Source of the DNA: DATFVJ01 sp963727015
Lineage (GTDB): Bacteria > Actinomycetota > Actinomycetes > Streptosporangiales > Streptosporangiaceae
Direction of reading: 5' to 3'
Assembly: GCA_963727015.1 (NCBI GenBank)
Contig: CAVSEV010000013.1
Span: 496,001-560,000 of the forward strand
Length of the DNA: 64,000 nt
The notes under the pieces were generated by a model that was not told the DNA's origin, did no database searches, and saw only the letters and a program-made list of their open reading frames with translations. Below are positions 41,568 to 50,063 of the stretch, one piece after another. Every line of letters starts with the position of its first letter. Positions within the stretch are counted from its first letter, which is position 1. A program made the translations under genes and the position numbers.

Positions 41568-43527
41568 TCACCACAGCGGACACGCCGTCCCCGCGCATGG
41601 TGATGCCGTAGAGCGCATCGGCGACCTCCATCGTCCGCTTCTGGTGCGTGATGACGATGAGCTGTGAGCTCTCCCGGAGTTCCTCGAAGATGCCGAGGAG
41701 CCGCTGAAGGTTCAGATCGTCGAGGGCGGCCTCGACCTCGTCGAGGACATAGAAGGGCGACGGCCGCGCCTTGAAGATCGCTACCAGGTAAGCGATGGCG
41801 GTCAGCGACCGCTCGCCGCCGGACAGCAGTGACAACCGCTTTACCTTTTTTCCTGGCGGGCGGGCTTCGACCTCTACCCCGCTGGTGAGAATGTCGTCAG
41901 GATCGGTGAGCAGCAGCTTGCCATCGCCGCCAGGGAATAGCCGGGCGAAAATGTGCCCGAACTCCCGCGCGGTGTCCTCGTAGGCGGCAGCGAACACCTG
42001 CTGCACCCGGTCGTCCACTTCCTTGACCACCGCGAGCAGGTCGCGCCGTGTCTTCTTCAGATCCTCGACCTGGGAGGACAGGAAATTGTGCCGCTCCTCC
42101 AGGGCCGCGAACTCCTCCAGGGCGAGTGGGTTGACCTTGCCGAGCCTGGTGAGCTGGCGCTCGGCGACACCGGCGCGGCGTTCCTGCGCCTCGCGCTCGT
42201 AGACCCCGGGCGCCGTCCCATCGGGCGCGTCCGCTGGCGGTGGCACAGGTACGTCAGGCCCGTACTCGGCGGCGAGCGCCTCCGCGTGTACCCCGAACTC
42301 CTCCACGGCACGACCCTCGAGTTGCTCCAGCCGCAGCCGCTGCTCGGCCCGCGCGATCTCCGCCGTGTGTGCCGCGTTGACCAGCTTGTCGTGTTCGGCG
42401 CCGAGCTGCCGCAATTGCTCGCGGACCTCCTTGAGCTCGGCCGCACGTGCGCTTCCCGCCACGTCGGCGGCCTCACGCTCGGCGAGCGCCGCGGCGACGT
42501 GCGCCTCGATGAGCGATGTCGCGTAAGCCGCGCCCTGTGCCACGGCACCCGCGGTCAGAGCCTGCTGCGCACGCAGCTCGCGGCGCCGCTTGGCCTGCTC
42601 GATTGCCGCCCGCTCCTTCGCCGCGGCCGCCTCGAGCGCGTCCGCGCGGCCGGCGATCGCCCGCACCCGTTCCTCCACGGTGCGGACGGCGAGCCGCGCC
42701 TCCATCTCCGCGTTGCGCGCAGCCTCACGCCGCTCGGCGAGGATCTCACGCTGATCGTGGACTGTGCTGCCGGCACCACCGGAACCGCCGAAGCCGCCGG
42801 AACCCGCCTGGCCGTCGTCGCCCGATTCCGCGAGCTGCGCCTCGGCTTCGACCTCATCGAGCCGACGCTCAAGTTCGGCGAGTTTGGCGAGATCCGCCTC
42901 GCGCGACCGCCCGGCGGCCTCGATCGCCTTGGCCAGCCGCTCTGCCTCGTCGGTCGCGGCGCGGGCGGCACCGCCCAGGCGGCCGAGCCTGCCGGACACC
43001 TCAGCCGCCGCGGCGTCCGCCTCACGGAGAACACCTGCGGCCGCTGCGACCGCGCGCTGTGCCCGCTCGTCCGCCAGCACGGCTGCCGCGAGCCGCCGCG
43101 CGGCCGCGGCGCACCGCTCGTCCGCCTCAGCCAGCTTGGCAAGCGTCTCGTCGGCGGCCGCGCGCACCTCGATCTGGCTCGGGCCGTGCGCCGATCCGCC
43201 GTACGCCCAGTGCGCGCCGAGCACGTCACCTTCCCTCGTGACCACGCGAAGCCGCGGGTGCGCCCGCACCAGCTCCCGCGCTGCATCCAGGTCGGCCGCC
43301 ACAACGACCCCCGCGAGCAGGGGGGCGACTGCTCCGGCAAGCTCAGCAGGCGCACGGACAAGATCAACCGCATACATAACGGCCGGGGGCAGAGTGACAC
43401 GATCGTCTTGCGCGTGTTGTTTGAGGGTGATCAACGGGGCGAGCACAGGAGCATCACTGGCCCCAACAGCATCTGCACCAGCATCCGCATGAGCACCAGC
43501 ACCAGCACCAGCACCAGCAGCCAGCAC
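41536..43527 (-). CDS. smc: SMC, C-terminal half (hinge, coil and ABC head)
   Basis: 663 residues in the same frame as the N-terminal half, after an intervening stop. It contains the second half of the hinge ('AVMYAVDLVRAPAELAGAVAPLL', 'VTREGDVLGAHW'), a long antiparallel coil, and the C-terminal head with the ABC signature 'LSLLSGGERSLTAIAYLVAIF' and Walker B 'YVLDEVEAALDDLN'. It would start at GTG 43527 if translated alone, though no clear Shine-Dalgarno is seen. SMC organises and condenses the chromosome with ScpA and ScpB. A stop inside it is unusual for a growing cell. Confidence 0.85.
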   Translation of the reverse strand: MLAAGAGAGAGAHADAGADAVGASDAPVLAPLITLKQHAQDDRVTLPPAVMYAVDLVRAPAELAGAVAPLLAGVVVAADLDAARELVRAHPRLRVVTREGDVLGAHWAYGGSAHGPSQIEVRAAADETLAKLAEADERCAAAARRLAAAVLADERAQRAVAAAAGVLREADAAAAEVSGRLGRLGGAARAATDEAERLAKAIEAAGRSREADLAKLAELERRLDEVEAEAQLAESGDDGQAGSGGFGGSGGAGSTVHDQREILAERREAARNAEMEARLAVRTVEERVRAIAGRADALEAAAAKERAAIEQAKRRRELRAQQALTAGAVAQGAAYATSLIEAHVAAALAEREAADVAGSARAAELKEVREQLRQLGAEHDKLVNAAHTAEIARAEQRLRLEQLEGRAVEEFGVHAEALAAEYGPDVPVPPPADAPDGTAPGVYEREAQERRAGVAERQLTRLGKVNPLALEEFAALEERHNFLSSQVEDLKKTRRDLLAVVKEVDDRVQQVFAAAYEDTAREFGHIFARLFPGGDGKLLLTDPDDILTSGVEVEARPPGKKVKRLSLLSGGERSLTAIAYLVAIFKARPSPFYVLDEVEAALDDLNLQRLLGIFEELRESSQLIVITHQKRTMEVADALYGITMRGDGVSAVVSQRLREPATA

Positions 43528-43548
43528 CCGCGCATAGCTGCGCGGGCC

Positions 43549-45426
43549 TCAGGAGACGCACTGGGCGTGTCGGACGCAATGTCCCCAGCAGGCGCACCGG
43601 CAAGACGCAGCGGTCGGCGCAAGCGGTCGCACGGCCCCCAGGAGACGCACTGGGCGTGTCGGACGCAATGTCCCCAGCAGACGCGGCGACCCGGGCACCG
43701 GGGGCGCGGACGCGATCACCGCGCCGAGCTTGCCCGCGCCGTGGAGTTTCACTTCCGCGATCACGGCGGCGGCTGCGTCAACGTCGGTGACGGCGATGGC
43801 GTCGGCAGCGACGCCAAGTGCCGCCGCTATCGCGGCCTGCGCGCCGTCGTCCACGCTGAGCAGGGCGGCAACCGGCCCGAGTACGCCGCGGAACCTGCCA
43901 GGATCCGCGAGCACCGCCGCTGCCGCGTCGGTGCCCTCGCGCAAGCTCAACTGCAGCGCCTCCGCGCGCGCGTGCAGCGCCGCACGCTCCCTGCTGGCCT
44001 GATGCTCGTCGCCGCGAAGCTCCTTCACCCGCTGGGCGCAGTCCGCGGCCGCGGCCTTCGCGTCCTCGTGTGCTACCTCATGCTCGGCGTGGTCGCCCGT
44101 GCGCCCGGCCACCCGCTGCTCAAGTTCGGCGTGCTCGGCCCGGGCCCGCGCAGCACGGGCCTGCGCCTCCGCAGCGGCCACAGAAAGCCGCCCGACCTCC
44201 TCGGTCGCCGCGTCGGCATGACTGCGCAACGCTTGTGCCTGCTCGCGGAGCCGTGCCGCGCGTTCGGCCCGCTGCGCCGTCTCCTTGGCGGCTGCGGACA
44301 CCTGCCGCTCGGCCGCTGCGACTGCCTCGTCCGCGGCGGCGCGCTCACGCACCGACGCCGTCAGGCTCGCACGGTCGGCTTCCAGGCGCGCCGTAAGCTG
44401 CGTCTCCTGCTCACGGGTCTGCTCGGCCTCTGCCGCCAGCTCAGCCGGGTCGCGGCCCGTCCTTGGCTGTCCTTCCTCGGCCGTCAGATGACGGTGCCGC
44501 TCGGCCGCGAGCGCAGCGACCCCGCGCAGCCGTTCGGCTAGGGCTGATAGCGCGAACCAGGTGTCCCTGGCACGCGTGAGCCTTGGCGCGTCCTGTGCTG
44601 CTGCGGTTTCGAGCGCTGTTTCCCGTTGCTTGGCCTGCTCGAGAGCCGCCGCCGTGACACCGCGCCGCTCTGCGACGAGCGCCTCGCCTGCTTCCTCACG
44701 GTCGAGCATCGCCTGGAGGGCCACATAATCGTCGGCAAGCAGCCGCAACTTGGCGTCGCGCAACTCGGCCTGGATGACGGCGGCCCTGCGGGCGATCTCC
44801 GCCTGGCGGCCGAGCGGCTTTAGCCTGCGGCCAAGTTCCGCGGTCAGATCGACGAGGCGGGTCAGGTTGGCTTGCATCGCCTCAAGCTTCCTGAGCGCCT
44901 TCTCCTTGCGCTTGCGGTGCTTGAGGACGCCGGCCGCCTCCTCGATCAGCGCCCGCCGCGCCTCCGGGCCTGCGTGCAGGATCTCGTCAAGCTGGCCCTG
45001 GCCGACGACCACGTGCATTTCGCGGCCCATGCCAGAGTCGGACAGCAGGTCCTGCACATCCAGGAGGCGGCAGTGATCGCCGTTAATTGAGTATTCGCTC
45101 TGTCCTGACCTGAACAGCAACCGGCTGAGTGTCACCTCTGCGTAGTCGATCGGCAGCGCGCCGTCGCTGTTGTCGATGGTGAGCGTCACCTCTGCGCGGC
45201 CGAGCGGCGGGCGGGAGGAAGTGCCGGCGAAGACGACGTCCTCCATCTTGCCGCCGCGCAGTGACTTGGCGCCCTGCTCGCCCATCACCCAGCACAGTGC
45301 GTCCACAATGTTGGACTTGCCCGACCCGTTAGGGCCGACGGCGCACGTGATCCCTGGTTCGAAGCGCAGCGTGGTCGCTGAGGCGAAGGACTTGAACCCG
45401 CGCAATGTGAGGCTCTTGAGGTACAC
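43549..45426 (-). CDS. smc: SMC, N-terminal half, ending at an in-frame stop
   Basis: 625 residues from GTG 45426 (VYLKSLTLRGFKSFA), preceded by GAGGGGGAG. Walker A is 'GPNGSGKSN' at about 31-39, then 'RGGKMEDVVFAGTSSRPPLGRAEV', coil, and the first hinge half ('FRGVLGPVAALLSVDDGAQAAIAAALG'). It ends after 'GKLGAVIASAPPVPGSPR' in unrelated residues and a TGA at 43549-43551. That TGA lies in the second copy of an 89-bp duplication. With readthrough the protein would be 1296 aa, about 100 more than typical SMC, all from this linker. Confidence 0.85.
   Translation of the reverse strand: MYLKSLTLRGFKSFASATTLRFEPGITCAVGPNGSGKSNIVDALCWVMGEQGAKSLRGGKMEDVVFAGTSSRPPLGRAEVTLTIDNSDGALPIDYAEVTLSRLLFRSGQSEYSINGDHCRLLDVQDLLSDSGMGREMHVVVGQGQLDEILHAGPEARRALIEEAAGVLKHRKRKEKALRKLEAMQANLTRLVDLTAELGRRLKPLGRQAEIARRAAVIQAELRDAKLRLLADDYVALQAMLDREEAGEALVAERRGVTAAALEQAKQRETALETAAAQDAPRLTRARDTWFALSALAERLRGVAALAAERHRHLTAEEGQPRTGRDPAELAAEAEQTREQETQLTARLEADRASLTASVRERAAADEAVAAAERQVSAAAKETAQRAERAARLREQAQALRSHADAATEEVGRLSVAAAEAQARAARARAEHAELEQRVAGRTGDHAEHEVAHEDAKAAAADCAQRVKELRGDEHQASRERAALHARAEALQLSLREGTDAAAAVLADPGRFRGVLGPVAALLSVDDGAQAAIAAALGVAADAIAVTDVDAAAAVIAEVKLHGAGKLGAVIASAPPVPGSPRLLGTLRPTRPVRLLGAVRPLAPTAASCRCACWGHCVRHAQCVS
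43550..43680. repeat. 89-bp tandem duplication in the hinge linker of smc
   Basis: CAGGAGACGCACTGGGCGTG and the following bases (about 42 identical) occur at 43550 and 43639. The 89-base period is not a multiple of three, so the two copies are read in different frames. In the second copy the minus strand gives CTCCTGAGG with TGA in frame. Confidence 0.88.
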
Positions 45427-45684
45427 GCGCGCGCACTCCCCCTCAATCTGCCGCCACTCGATCGCTGCAATCTCGCACCCTACCGTGACGGTCTCGCCAG
45501 ATCGGGCATGTTTGCGGCGAGCCGCGCCCGGGGACCCGCCGCACCAACGACGTGCCATTGGACGCATCGGGCCCGCGGAGAGGAGGCCCATTGACGGCGG
45601 ATGCTCCGGACGCTCGCAAGCGGCCCCGCCAGGCAAGCCGGGGCCCGGCGAACGGGGCCCGGCGACGAGGCCCGGCGAACGGCC

Positions 45685-45724
45685 AAACGAATAGGGACGC
45701 CCCAGTCGGCGTCCCTATTCGTTT
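45685..45724. terminator. Strong intrinsic terminator hairpin (17-bp stem)
   Basis: AAACGAATAGGGACGCC and GGCGTCCCTATTCGTTT form a perfect 17-bp stem around a 6-base loop. A-rich and T-rich ends on both sides fit use in either direction. It lies 16 bases after the stop of the coiled-coil gene (minus strand) and 260 bases upstream of smc. Confidence 0.85.
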
Positions 45725-45740
45725 GTCGGGCGGCCTTTCG

Positions 45741-45947
45741 TCAGGTGAGCGCCGGCTCCCTTGCGAGCACCGGTTCGCGGGTAGGAACCAGCAGGTCCTG
45801 GCCGACTTCAGCGGCAAGCGCGTCGTTTTCTTCCTGGAGCCGGACGAGCTCAGCCTCCAGGTCACGTACGCGCTGCTGAAGACGGCGCATCTCGGCGACC
45901 ATACGCAGATCGATACCGCCGACGTGGCCGAGTATAGCCTTCGCCAT
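45741..45947 (-). CDS. Short conserved coiled-coil protein
   Basis: 68 aa from the ATG at 45947 (MAKAILGHVGGIDLRMVAEMRRLQQRV), with GGAGG about 10 bases upstream. The longer frame to 45998 has no signal. The middle is a heptad coil (RLQQRVRDLEAELVRLQEENDALAAEV). The N-terminal MAKAILGHVGG motif looks conserved in actinobacteria upstream of smc. The function is not known. It has its own terminator downstream. Confidence 0.7.
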   Translation of the reverse strand: MAKAILGHVGGIDLRMVAEMRRLQQRVRDLEAELVRLQEENDALAAEVGQDLLVPTREPVLAREPALT

Positions 45948-46191
45948 AGTAAAGGGTCCTCCACACTGAGTGACCAGAGTGGGCACACGCACAAACACGC
46001 CAATAACACGCGGAAGGGTGCGCGGCGGGTAGTACTAATAGGGTCCCACCCAGCCGTTGACCAGTCAAGTTGGGGGCACACGCGCCTCGTTTACGCGGCG
46101 CTCACCACGGTTGCACCGGCCGGTTGCACCGGTCCCTTACCTGGCCAGCATAAGGTCGCCTGACGCGCCCGCTCACCTGGCGTGCGCCCGC

Positions 46192-46512
46192 TCACCTGGA
46201 CACGAAGCTGGAAAGCCCACGCTCGCCAGGCTCGCTCCAGCGCGCGGTGATATCGGCGACCCGCCCTGGTGCGGCAGGGCCGCGGAGCAGGGCCAGCAAC
46301 TGCGCGCATGCGGGCCGCGGACCTTCGGCGACGACCTGCACCCGGCCGTCGGGAAGATTCGTCGCGGACCCGGCAAGACCGAGTTCGAGCGCACGAGAGC
46401 GGACCCACCAACGGAACCCAACCCCCTGTACCCAGCCGTCCACCCACGCCGTCAGCCGCACCCGGGACCCCGGCTCGCCCCCCGACCGGCCTGATTCAGA
46501 CGATCCAGGCAT
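46192..46512 (-). CDS. acyP: Acylphosphatase
   Basis: 106 aa from the ATG at 46512 (MPGSSESGRS), placed just after the mutM stop with GAGGG upstream. It hydrolyses acyl phosphates. The active-site loop 'VDGWVQGVGFRWWVRSRALELGL' has the catalytic Arg in GVGFRWW, and Asn in 'GSATNLPDGRVQVVAEG' is the second catalytic residue. It follows mutM in the normal actinobacterial smc-acyP-mutM-rnc order. Confidence 0.92.
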   Translation of the reverse strand: MPGSSESGRSGGEPGSRVRLTAWVDGWVQGVGFRWWVRSRALELGLAGSATNLPDGRVQVVAEGPRPACAQLLALLRGPAAPGRVADITARWSEPGERGLSSFVSR

Positions 46513-46517
46513 GACCC

Positions 46518-47423
46518 TCACCACCTGGCGCGGCGGGGCCGGGGCTGGCATCGCGGGCAACTGTAGGCGGACCGGTTCATGAAAGTATCCCTCCGCACGG
46601 CCTCACCGCAGCGGGGGCACGGTTTCCCCGCTTGGCCGTAAACCGCGAGTGACCGGCCGAAGTAGCCACTTTCCCCGGTCACGTTGACGTACAGCGCGTC
46701 GAATGAAGTTCCGCCCGCTCGCAGTGCGTCGGCGAGCACGCCGAACACGGCTGCGAGCAGGCGGTCGACCTCGCCGCGGCGAAGGGTCTCGGTGGGGCGG
46801 GCCCAGTGCAGCCGTGCCCGCCAGAGTGCTTCATCGGCGTAGATGTTCCCGATGCCGCTGACGAGTGACTGGTCGAGAAGCGCCCGCTTAATGCCGGTGC
46901 GCCTGCGGTGAAGGGCCGCGGCGAAAATCCCAGGGTCGAACGCGGCCTCAAGCGGGTCCGGCGCGATGTGCGCGATGGGCGCCGGCAGGTCAGCTCCGCC
47001 CTGCACCAGGCAAAGGTGACCGAATGTGCGCTGATCCACGAACCGAAGGTCCGGCCCGGCGTCGGTGAAGGTGAACCGTGCGCGCACGTGGCTGGCCACC
47101 GGCCGGCCTGGCTCGCCGATCACCAGTTGACCGCTCATGCCGAGATGCGCGAGCAGCGCGTCGTCCAATGCGCCCGTGGAGCCTGGCGGGCCGGCCGCGC
47201 CAGAAGTTCCTGCCGCGCTGGTCACCGGCAGCCACAAGTACTTGCCGCGGCGACGCGCACCGGTGATAAGGCGGCCCGAAAGACGTGCGGCGAAATCCTC
47301 GGGCCCTGCCATGTGCCTGCGCACGGCGCGGGGGTGGAAAACGGCCGCCGTCTCGATCGTGCGGCCGACCGCGTGCCGTTCCAGACCGGCCCGCACGACC
47401 TCCACTTCTGGCAATTCGGGCAC
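46518..47423 (-). CDS. mutM: Formamidopyrimidine-DNA glycosylase
   Basis: 301 aa from GTG 47423 (PELPEVEVVRAGLERHAVG), preceded by GGGGGAG. The Pro2 that acts as nucleophile is directly after the start. It excises 8-oxoguanine and other oxidised bases. It has the helix-two-turn-helix 'LVSGIGNIYADEALWRA' and a C-terminal zinc finger (CPRCG ... CPRCQ). The upstream 90 codons in the frame (to 47690) are Arg/Pro rich and unlikely to be part of it. It lies 19 bases downstream of rnc. Confidence 0.94.
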   Translation of the reverse strand: MPELPEVEVVRAGLERHAVGRTIETAAVFHPRAVRRHMAGPEDFAARLSGRLITGARRRGKYLWLPVTSAAGTSGAAGPPGSTGALDDALLAHLGMSGQLVIGEPGRPVASHVRARFTFTDAGPDLRFVDQRTFGHLCLVQGGADLPAPIAHIAPDPLEAAFDPGIFAAALHRRRTGIKRALLDQSLVSGIGNIYADEALWRARLHWARPTETLRRGEVDRLLAAVFGVLADALRAGGTSFDALYVNVTGESGYFGRSLAVYGQAGKPCPRCGEAVRRDTFMNRSAYSCPRCQPRPRRARW

Positions 47424-47442
47424 GGTCACTCCCCCAGCGACG

Positions 47443-48303
47443 TCACACTGGGCCGGCCGAGCCGCCGCCTGTGCGACCACGCCGAGGTTCGCCGGCCGTG
47501 GCTTCGGCTCCTGCCTTGCCAGGCGCGGGGGTCCTGCCGGCCGGATTCGCCGAGGCGGGGCGGCCGGCCTTACGGTCCGACTCCGCGCCGATCGCCCGCC
47601 AGGCGACCTCCGCGGCCTGCTGTTCGGCCTCCTTCTTGGATCGGCCCTCACCGGAACCGTAGATCTTGCCGCCGACGCGGACGACCGCACGGAACGACTT
47701 CTGGTGGTCAGGCCCGCTCTCCGTGACCTGGTACTCGGGCACGCCGAGCATTTCCGCCGCCGTCAGCTCCTGCAGAGATGTTTTCCAGTCCAGTCCTGCG
47801 CCCAGCCGGGCCGAGTGGGCGATCACCGGGTCGAACAGGCAATGCACGAGCGTGGACGCCTCACCGAGCCCCCGGTCCAGGTACACCGCGCCGATGATCG
47901 CCTCGAGCGTATCGGCGAGGATGGAGGATTTGTCGCGTCCGCCGGTGCCCTCTTCGCCGCGGCCAAGCTTGATGTGGCGGCCGAGTTCAAGATCGCGCGC
48001 AACGCCGGCGAGCGCGCGCATGTTCACCACGGCCGCACGAAGCTTGGCAAGCTGGCCTTCTGGCAAGTCTGGGTGCTCACGGAACAAGGTGTCCGTCACG
48101 ACGAGCCCGAGTACCGAGTCGCCGAGAAATTCGAGCCGTTCGTTGGTGGGCAAGCCGCCGTTCTCGTAGGCATACGACCGATGCGTCAGCGCCCGGTCGA
48201 GCAGTTCGGGACCGAGCGGAACGCCCAGGGCCGTCAGCAGTCCGGCGGGGTCTGCGACGGCGGAGGCGCCGTTGTCAGCGCTGCGTAGCGGCTCACCGCT
48301 CAT
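47443..48303 (-). CDS. rnc: Ribonuclease III
   Basis: About 286 aa from the ATG at 48303 (MSGEPLRSAD). The RNase III motif 'NERLEFLGDSVLGLVVTD' carries the catalytic Glu and Asp, and 'DKSSILADTLEAIIGAVYLDRG' gives the second metal-binding set. The double-stranded RNA-binding domain follows ('DWKTSLQELTAAEMLGVPEYQV', 'GRSKKEAEQQAAEVAW'). It ends in a Pro/Gly/Ala-rich tail. It processes rRNA precursors and is in the rpmF-rnc-mutM block. Confidence 0.95.
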   Translation of the reverse strand: MSGEPLRSADNGASAVADPAGLLTALGVPLGPELLDRALTHRSYAYENGGLPTNERLEFLGDSVLGLVVTDTLFREHPDLPEGQLAKLRAAVVNMRALAGVARDLELGRHIKLGRGEEGTGGRDKSSILADTLEAIIGAVYLDRGLGEASTLVHCLFDPVIAHSARLGAGLDWKTSLQELTAAEMLGVPEYQVTESGPDHQKSFRAVVRVGGKIYGSGEGRSKKEAEQQAAEVAWRAIGAESDRKAGRPASANPAGRTPAPGKAGAEATAGEPRRGRTGGGSAGPV

Positions 48304-48534
48304 CAAGCTCACCGCGCTCCTCTCCAGCTCACGCCCCCGCCTGCCCGTATAGCTCATCGTGCCTGCCTCGCGACGCAATGTGGCCGTGAAACATGTAACT
48401 GATAGCAATCCATGCGGCTTTTCTGCGTGCCGACAGGCATGCGGATACCGACATAGCGGGATATTCCCGCATGCCGTTTCCGCCAGCAGGGGCAGCGTGC
48501 CGCACGGACAAGGATCTCGTCAGGTACGAAGCCC

Positions 48535-48711
48535 TTATGCGGGCGTGATGACCTGGCGGCGGTTGTATGTGCCACACGTCGGGCAGGCGGTGTGCTGGAG
48601 CTTCTGCTCGTGGCACTGCGGGCACTCCATCAGCGCTGGGGCGGCGCCCTTCCACCTTGCCCGGCGCGCCCGGGTGTTGCTCCGCGACATCTTCCGCTTC
48701 GGGACGGCCAC
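48535..48711 (-). CDS. rpmF: 50S ribosomal protein L32, zinc-ribbon form
   Basis: 58 aa, GTG start at 48711: MAVPKRKMSRSNTRARRARW, then 'KGAAPALMECPQCHEQKLQ', 'HTACPTCGTYNRRQVITPA'. The four Cys (30, 33, 43, 46) form the zinc ribbon of the C-plus L32 paralogue. It lies one base after the DUF177 stop, a pairing conserved in bacteria. Confidence 0.95.
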   Translation of the reverse strand: MAVPKRKMSRSNTRARRARWKGAAPALMECPQCHEQKLQHTACPTCGTYNRRQVITPA

Positions 48712-48712
48712 G

Positions 48713-49336
48713 TCAGCTCTCCTTTAGGTCGTCTGCGTCATCCCGGCGGGTCCGGGCCGCAGTGTCGGCTGCGTCAAGCAGCCGCAGCGCCGCCCAGCGT
48801 GGGTCGGCGCTGTCGCCATGGCCGTGCTCCGGGCCGACGTCTGCCAGCCGCGCACCGCAGTCGGCGCACAGGCCCGGGCAGTTACCCGAACAGAGCGGCG
48901 AGAGCGGGAGTGCAAGCAGCACCGCGTCGCGGCAAACCGGCTCGAGGTCGAGCAGGTCACCGTCGAGGTAGTGATCCTCTGCTGTTGCCTCGCTGTCCCC
49001 AGCATGACGGGCAGCCAGGTAACAGAAGAGCTCCTGGAACCCCACCTCGATCGATGAGGTCACGGGATCCAGGCAGCGCGCGCACTCACCGGTGAGCGGA
49101 GCCCGCACCGTGCCGGAAGCCAGCACGCCTTCCATCACCGCCTCGAGCAGGAGATCCAGCTCGAGGTCGGCGCCCGCAGGGACGCCGACCAGCTCGACAC
49201 CGAAATCAGCGGGCGCCATGACGGTCCGGTGCTCCCGTCGCGAAGAACCCGGCTGGCGTCCGAGCGGACGTACGTCAAACACGAACGGACCGTGTGCATC
49301 GCGAGGAGCCGTGTGATTACTGCTTCCGTATGTCAT
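48713..49336 (-). CDS. DUF177 (YceD) family protein
   Basis: 207 aa. YceD/DUF177 proteins are involved in 23S rRNA accumulation and accompany rpmF. Seen: 'LDLLLEAVMEGVLASGTVRAPLTGECARCLDPVTSSIEVGFQELF', 'LPLSPLCSGNCPGLCADCGARL', with Cys pairs. The first 30 residues are less conserved. The start at 49336 lacks a strong site, so an internal start is possible. Confidence 0.9.
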   Translation of the reverse strand: MTYGSSNHTAPRDAHGPFVFDVRPLGRQPGSSRREHRTVMAPADFGVELVGVPAGADLELDLLLEAVMEGVLASGTVRAPLTGECARCLDPVTSSIEVGFQELFCYLAARHAGDSEATAEDHYLDGDLLDLEPVCRDAVLLALPLSPLCSGNCPGLCADCGARLADVGPEHGHGDSADPRWAALRLLDAADTAARTRRDDADDLKES

Positions 49337-49484
49337 AGCTGATAACGGTGTCGGGCACGACGGGGGCAGCCTACCTGACGACTAACGGGTAACCAACTCA
49401 GGCCCGCGACGGCCCCGCCGGCTGGACCGGACGCGGCGACGCGAGTGCTGGCGCCGGCCCCGGCAAAGGCGCGGGTCCGGCCCC

Positions 49485-49570
49485 GGCAGACTGCGGACTG
49501 CGGACGCCGGACTGCGGACTCAGGACTGCGGACTCAGGACCGCGGACTCAGGACTGCGGCACTCAGGACT
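49485..49570. repeat. 10-11-bp repeat run at the 3' end of coaD
   Basis: Irregular units of GACTGCGGACTCAG, eight or more copies, directly abutting the coaD stop at 49563. It is probably slippage-derived DNA downstream of the operon, as at the GAF-ANTAR and xerC ends. Confidence 0.7.
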
Positions 49571-50048
49571 GGGCCAGCCGGTCACGCAGGCGCTGCACAA
49601 CCGACGGAGGAACCAGGCCGGTCACATCCCCGCCGTACTGGACGACCTCCTTAACGAGGCTTGACGAGAGGAACGCATAGAGGGGATTCGTGGGCATGAA
49701 GAGCGTCTCCACCCCGGCCAGACGGTAGTTCATCTGCGCCATCTGGATCTCGTAGTCGAAGTCGCTCACCGCCCGCATCCCCTTGACGATCACGGGAATG
49801 TTGTTGGCTTGGCAGAATTCGACAATCAGCCCGTGGAATTTTGCTACCCGGATGTTGGGGTAGTCGGACGTCACCTGGCGCAACATCTCAATGCGCTCAT
49901 CCACCGTAAAGAGGCTGTGCTTGGAGATGTTGATCAGAACCGCGACGATGACCTCGTCGTACAATCGCGCAGACCTGGCGATGATGTCGAGATGCCCGTT
50001 CGTCACGGGATCGAATGAGCCTGGACTGACGGCACGACGCACGGCCAC
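49563..50048 (-). CDS. coaD: Pantetheine-phosphate adenylyltransferase
   Basis: 161 aa from GTG 50048 (VAVRRAVSPGSFDP), which has GGAGGGAGG 5 bases upstream. The TTG at 50063 is less likely. It makes dephospho-CoA in coenzyme A synthesis. Motifs: nucleotidyltransferase 'SPGSFDPVTNGHLDIIARSA', 'KFHGLIVEFCQANN' and 'YAFLSSSLVKEVVQYGGDVTGLVPP'. It lies 15 bases downstream of rsmD, a common pairing. Confidence 0.96.
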   Translation of the reverse strand: MAVRRAVSPGSFDPVTNGHLDIIARSARLYDEVIVAVLINISKHSLFTVDERIEMLRQVTSDYPNIRVAKFHGLIVEFCQANNIPVIVKGMRAVSDFDYEIQMAQMNYRLAGVETLFMPTNPLYAFLSSSLVKEVVQYGGDVTGLVPPSVVQRLRDRLAQS

Positions 50049-50063
50049 CCAGCCTCCCTCCAA

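Noticed and set aside
41953..44541. 862-aa plus-strand open frame antisense to smc
   Set aside because: Exact mirror of the smc coding region with no domain and no ribosome-binding site. High GC keeps antisense frames open.
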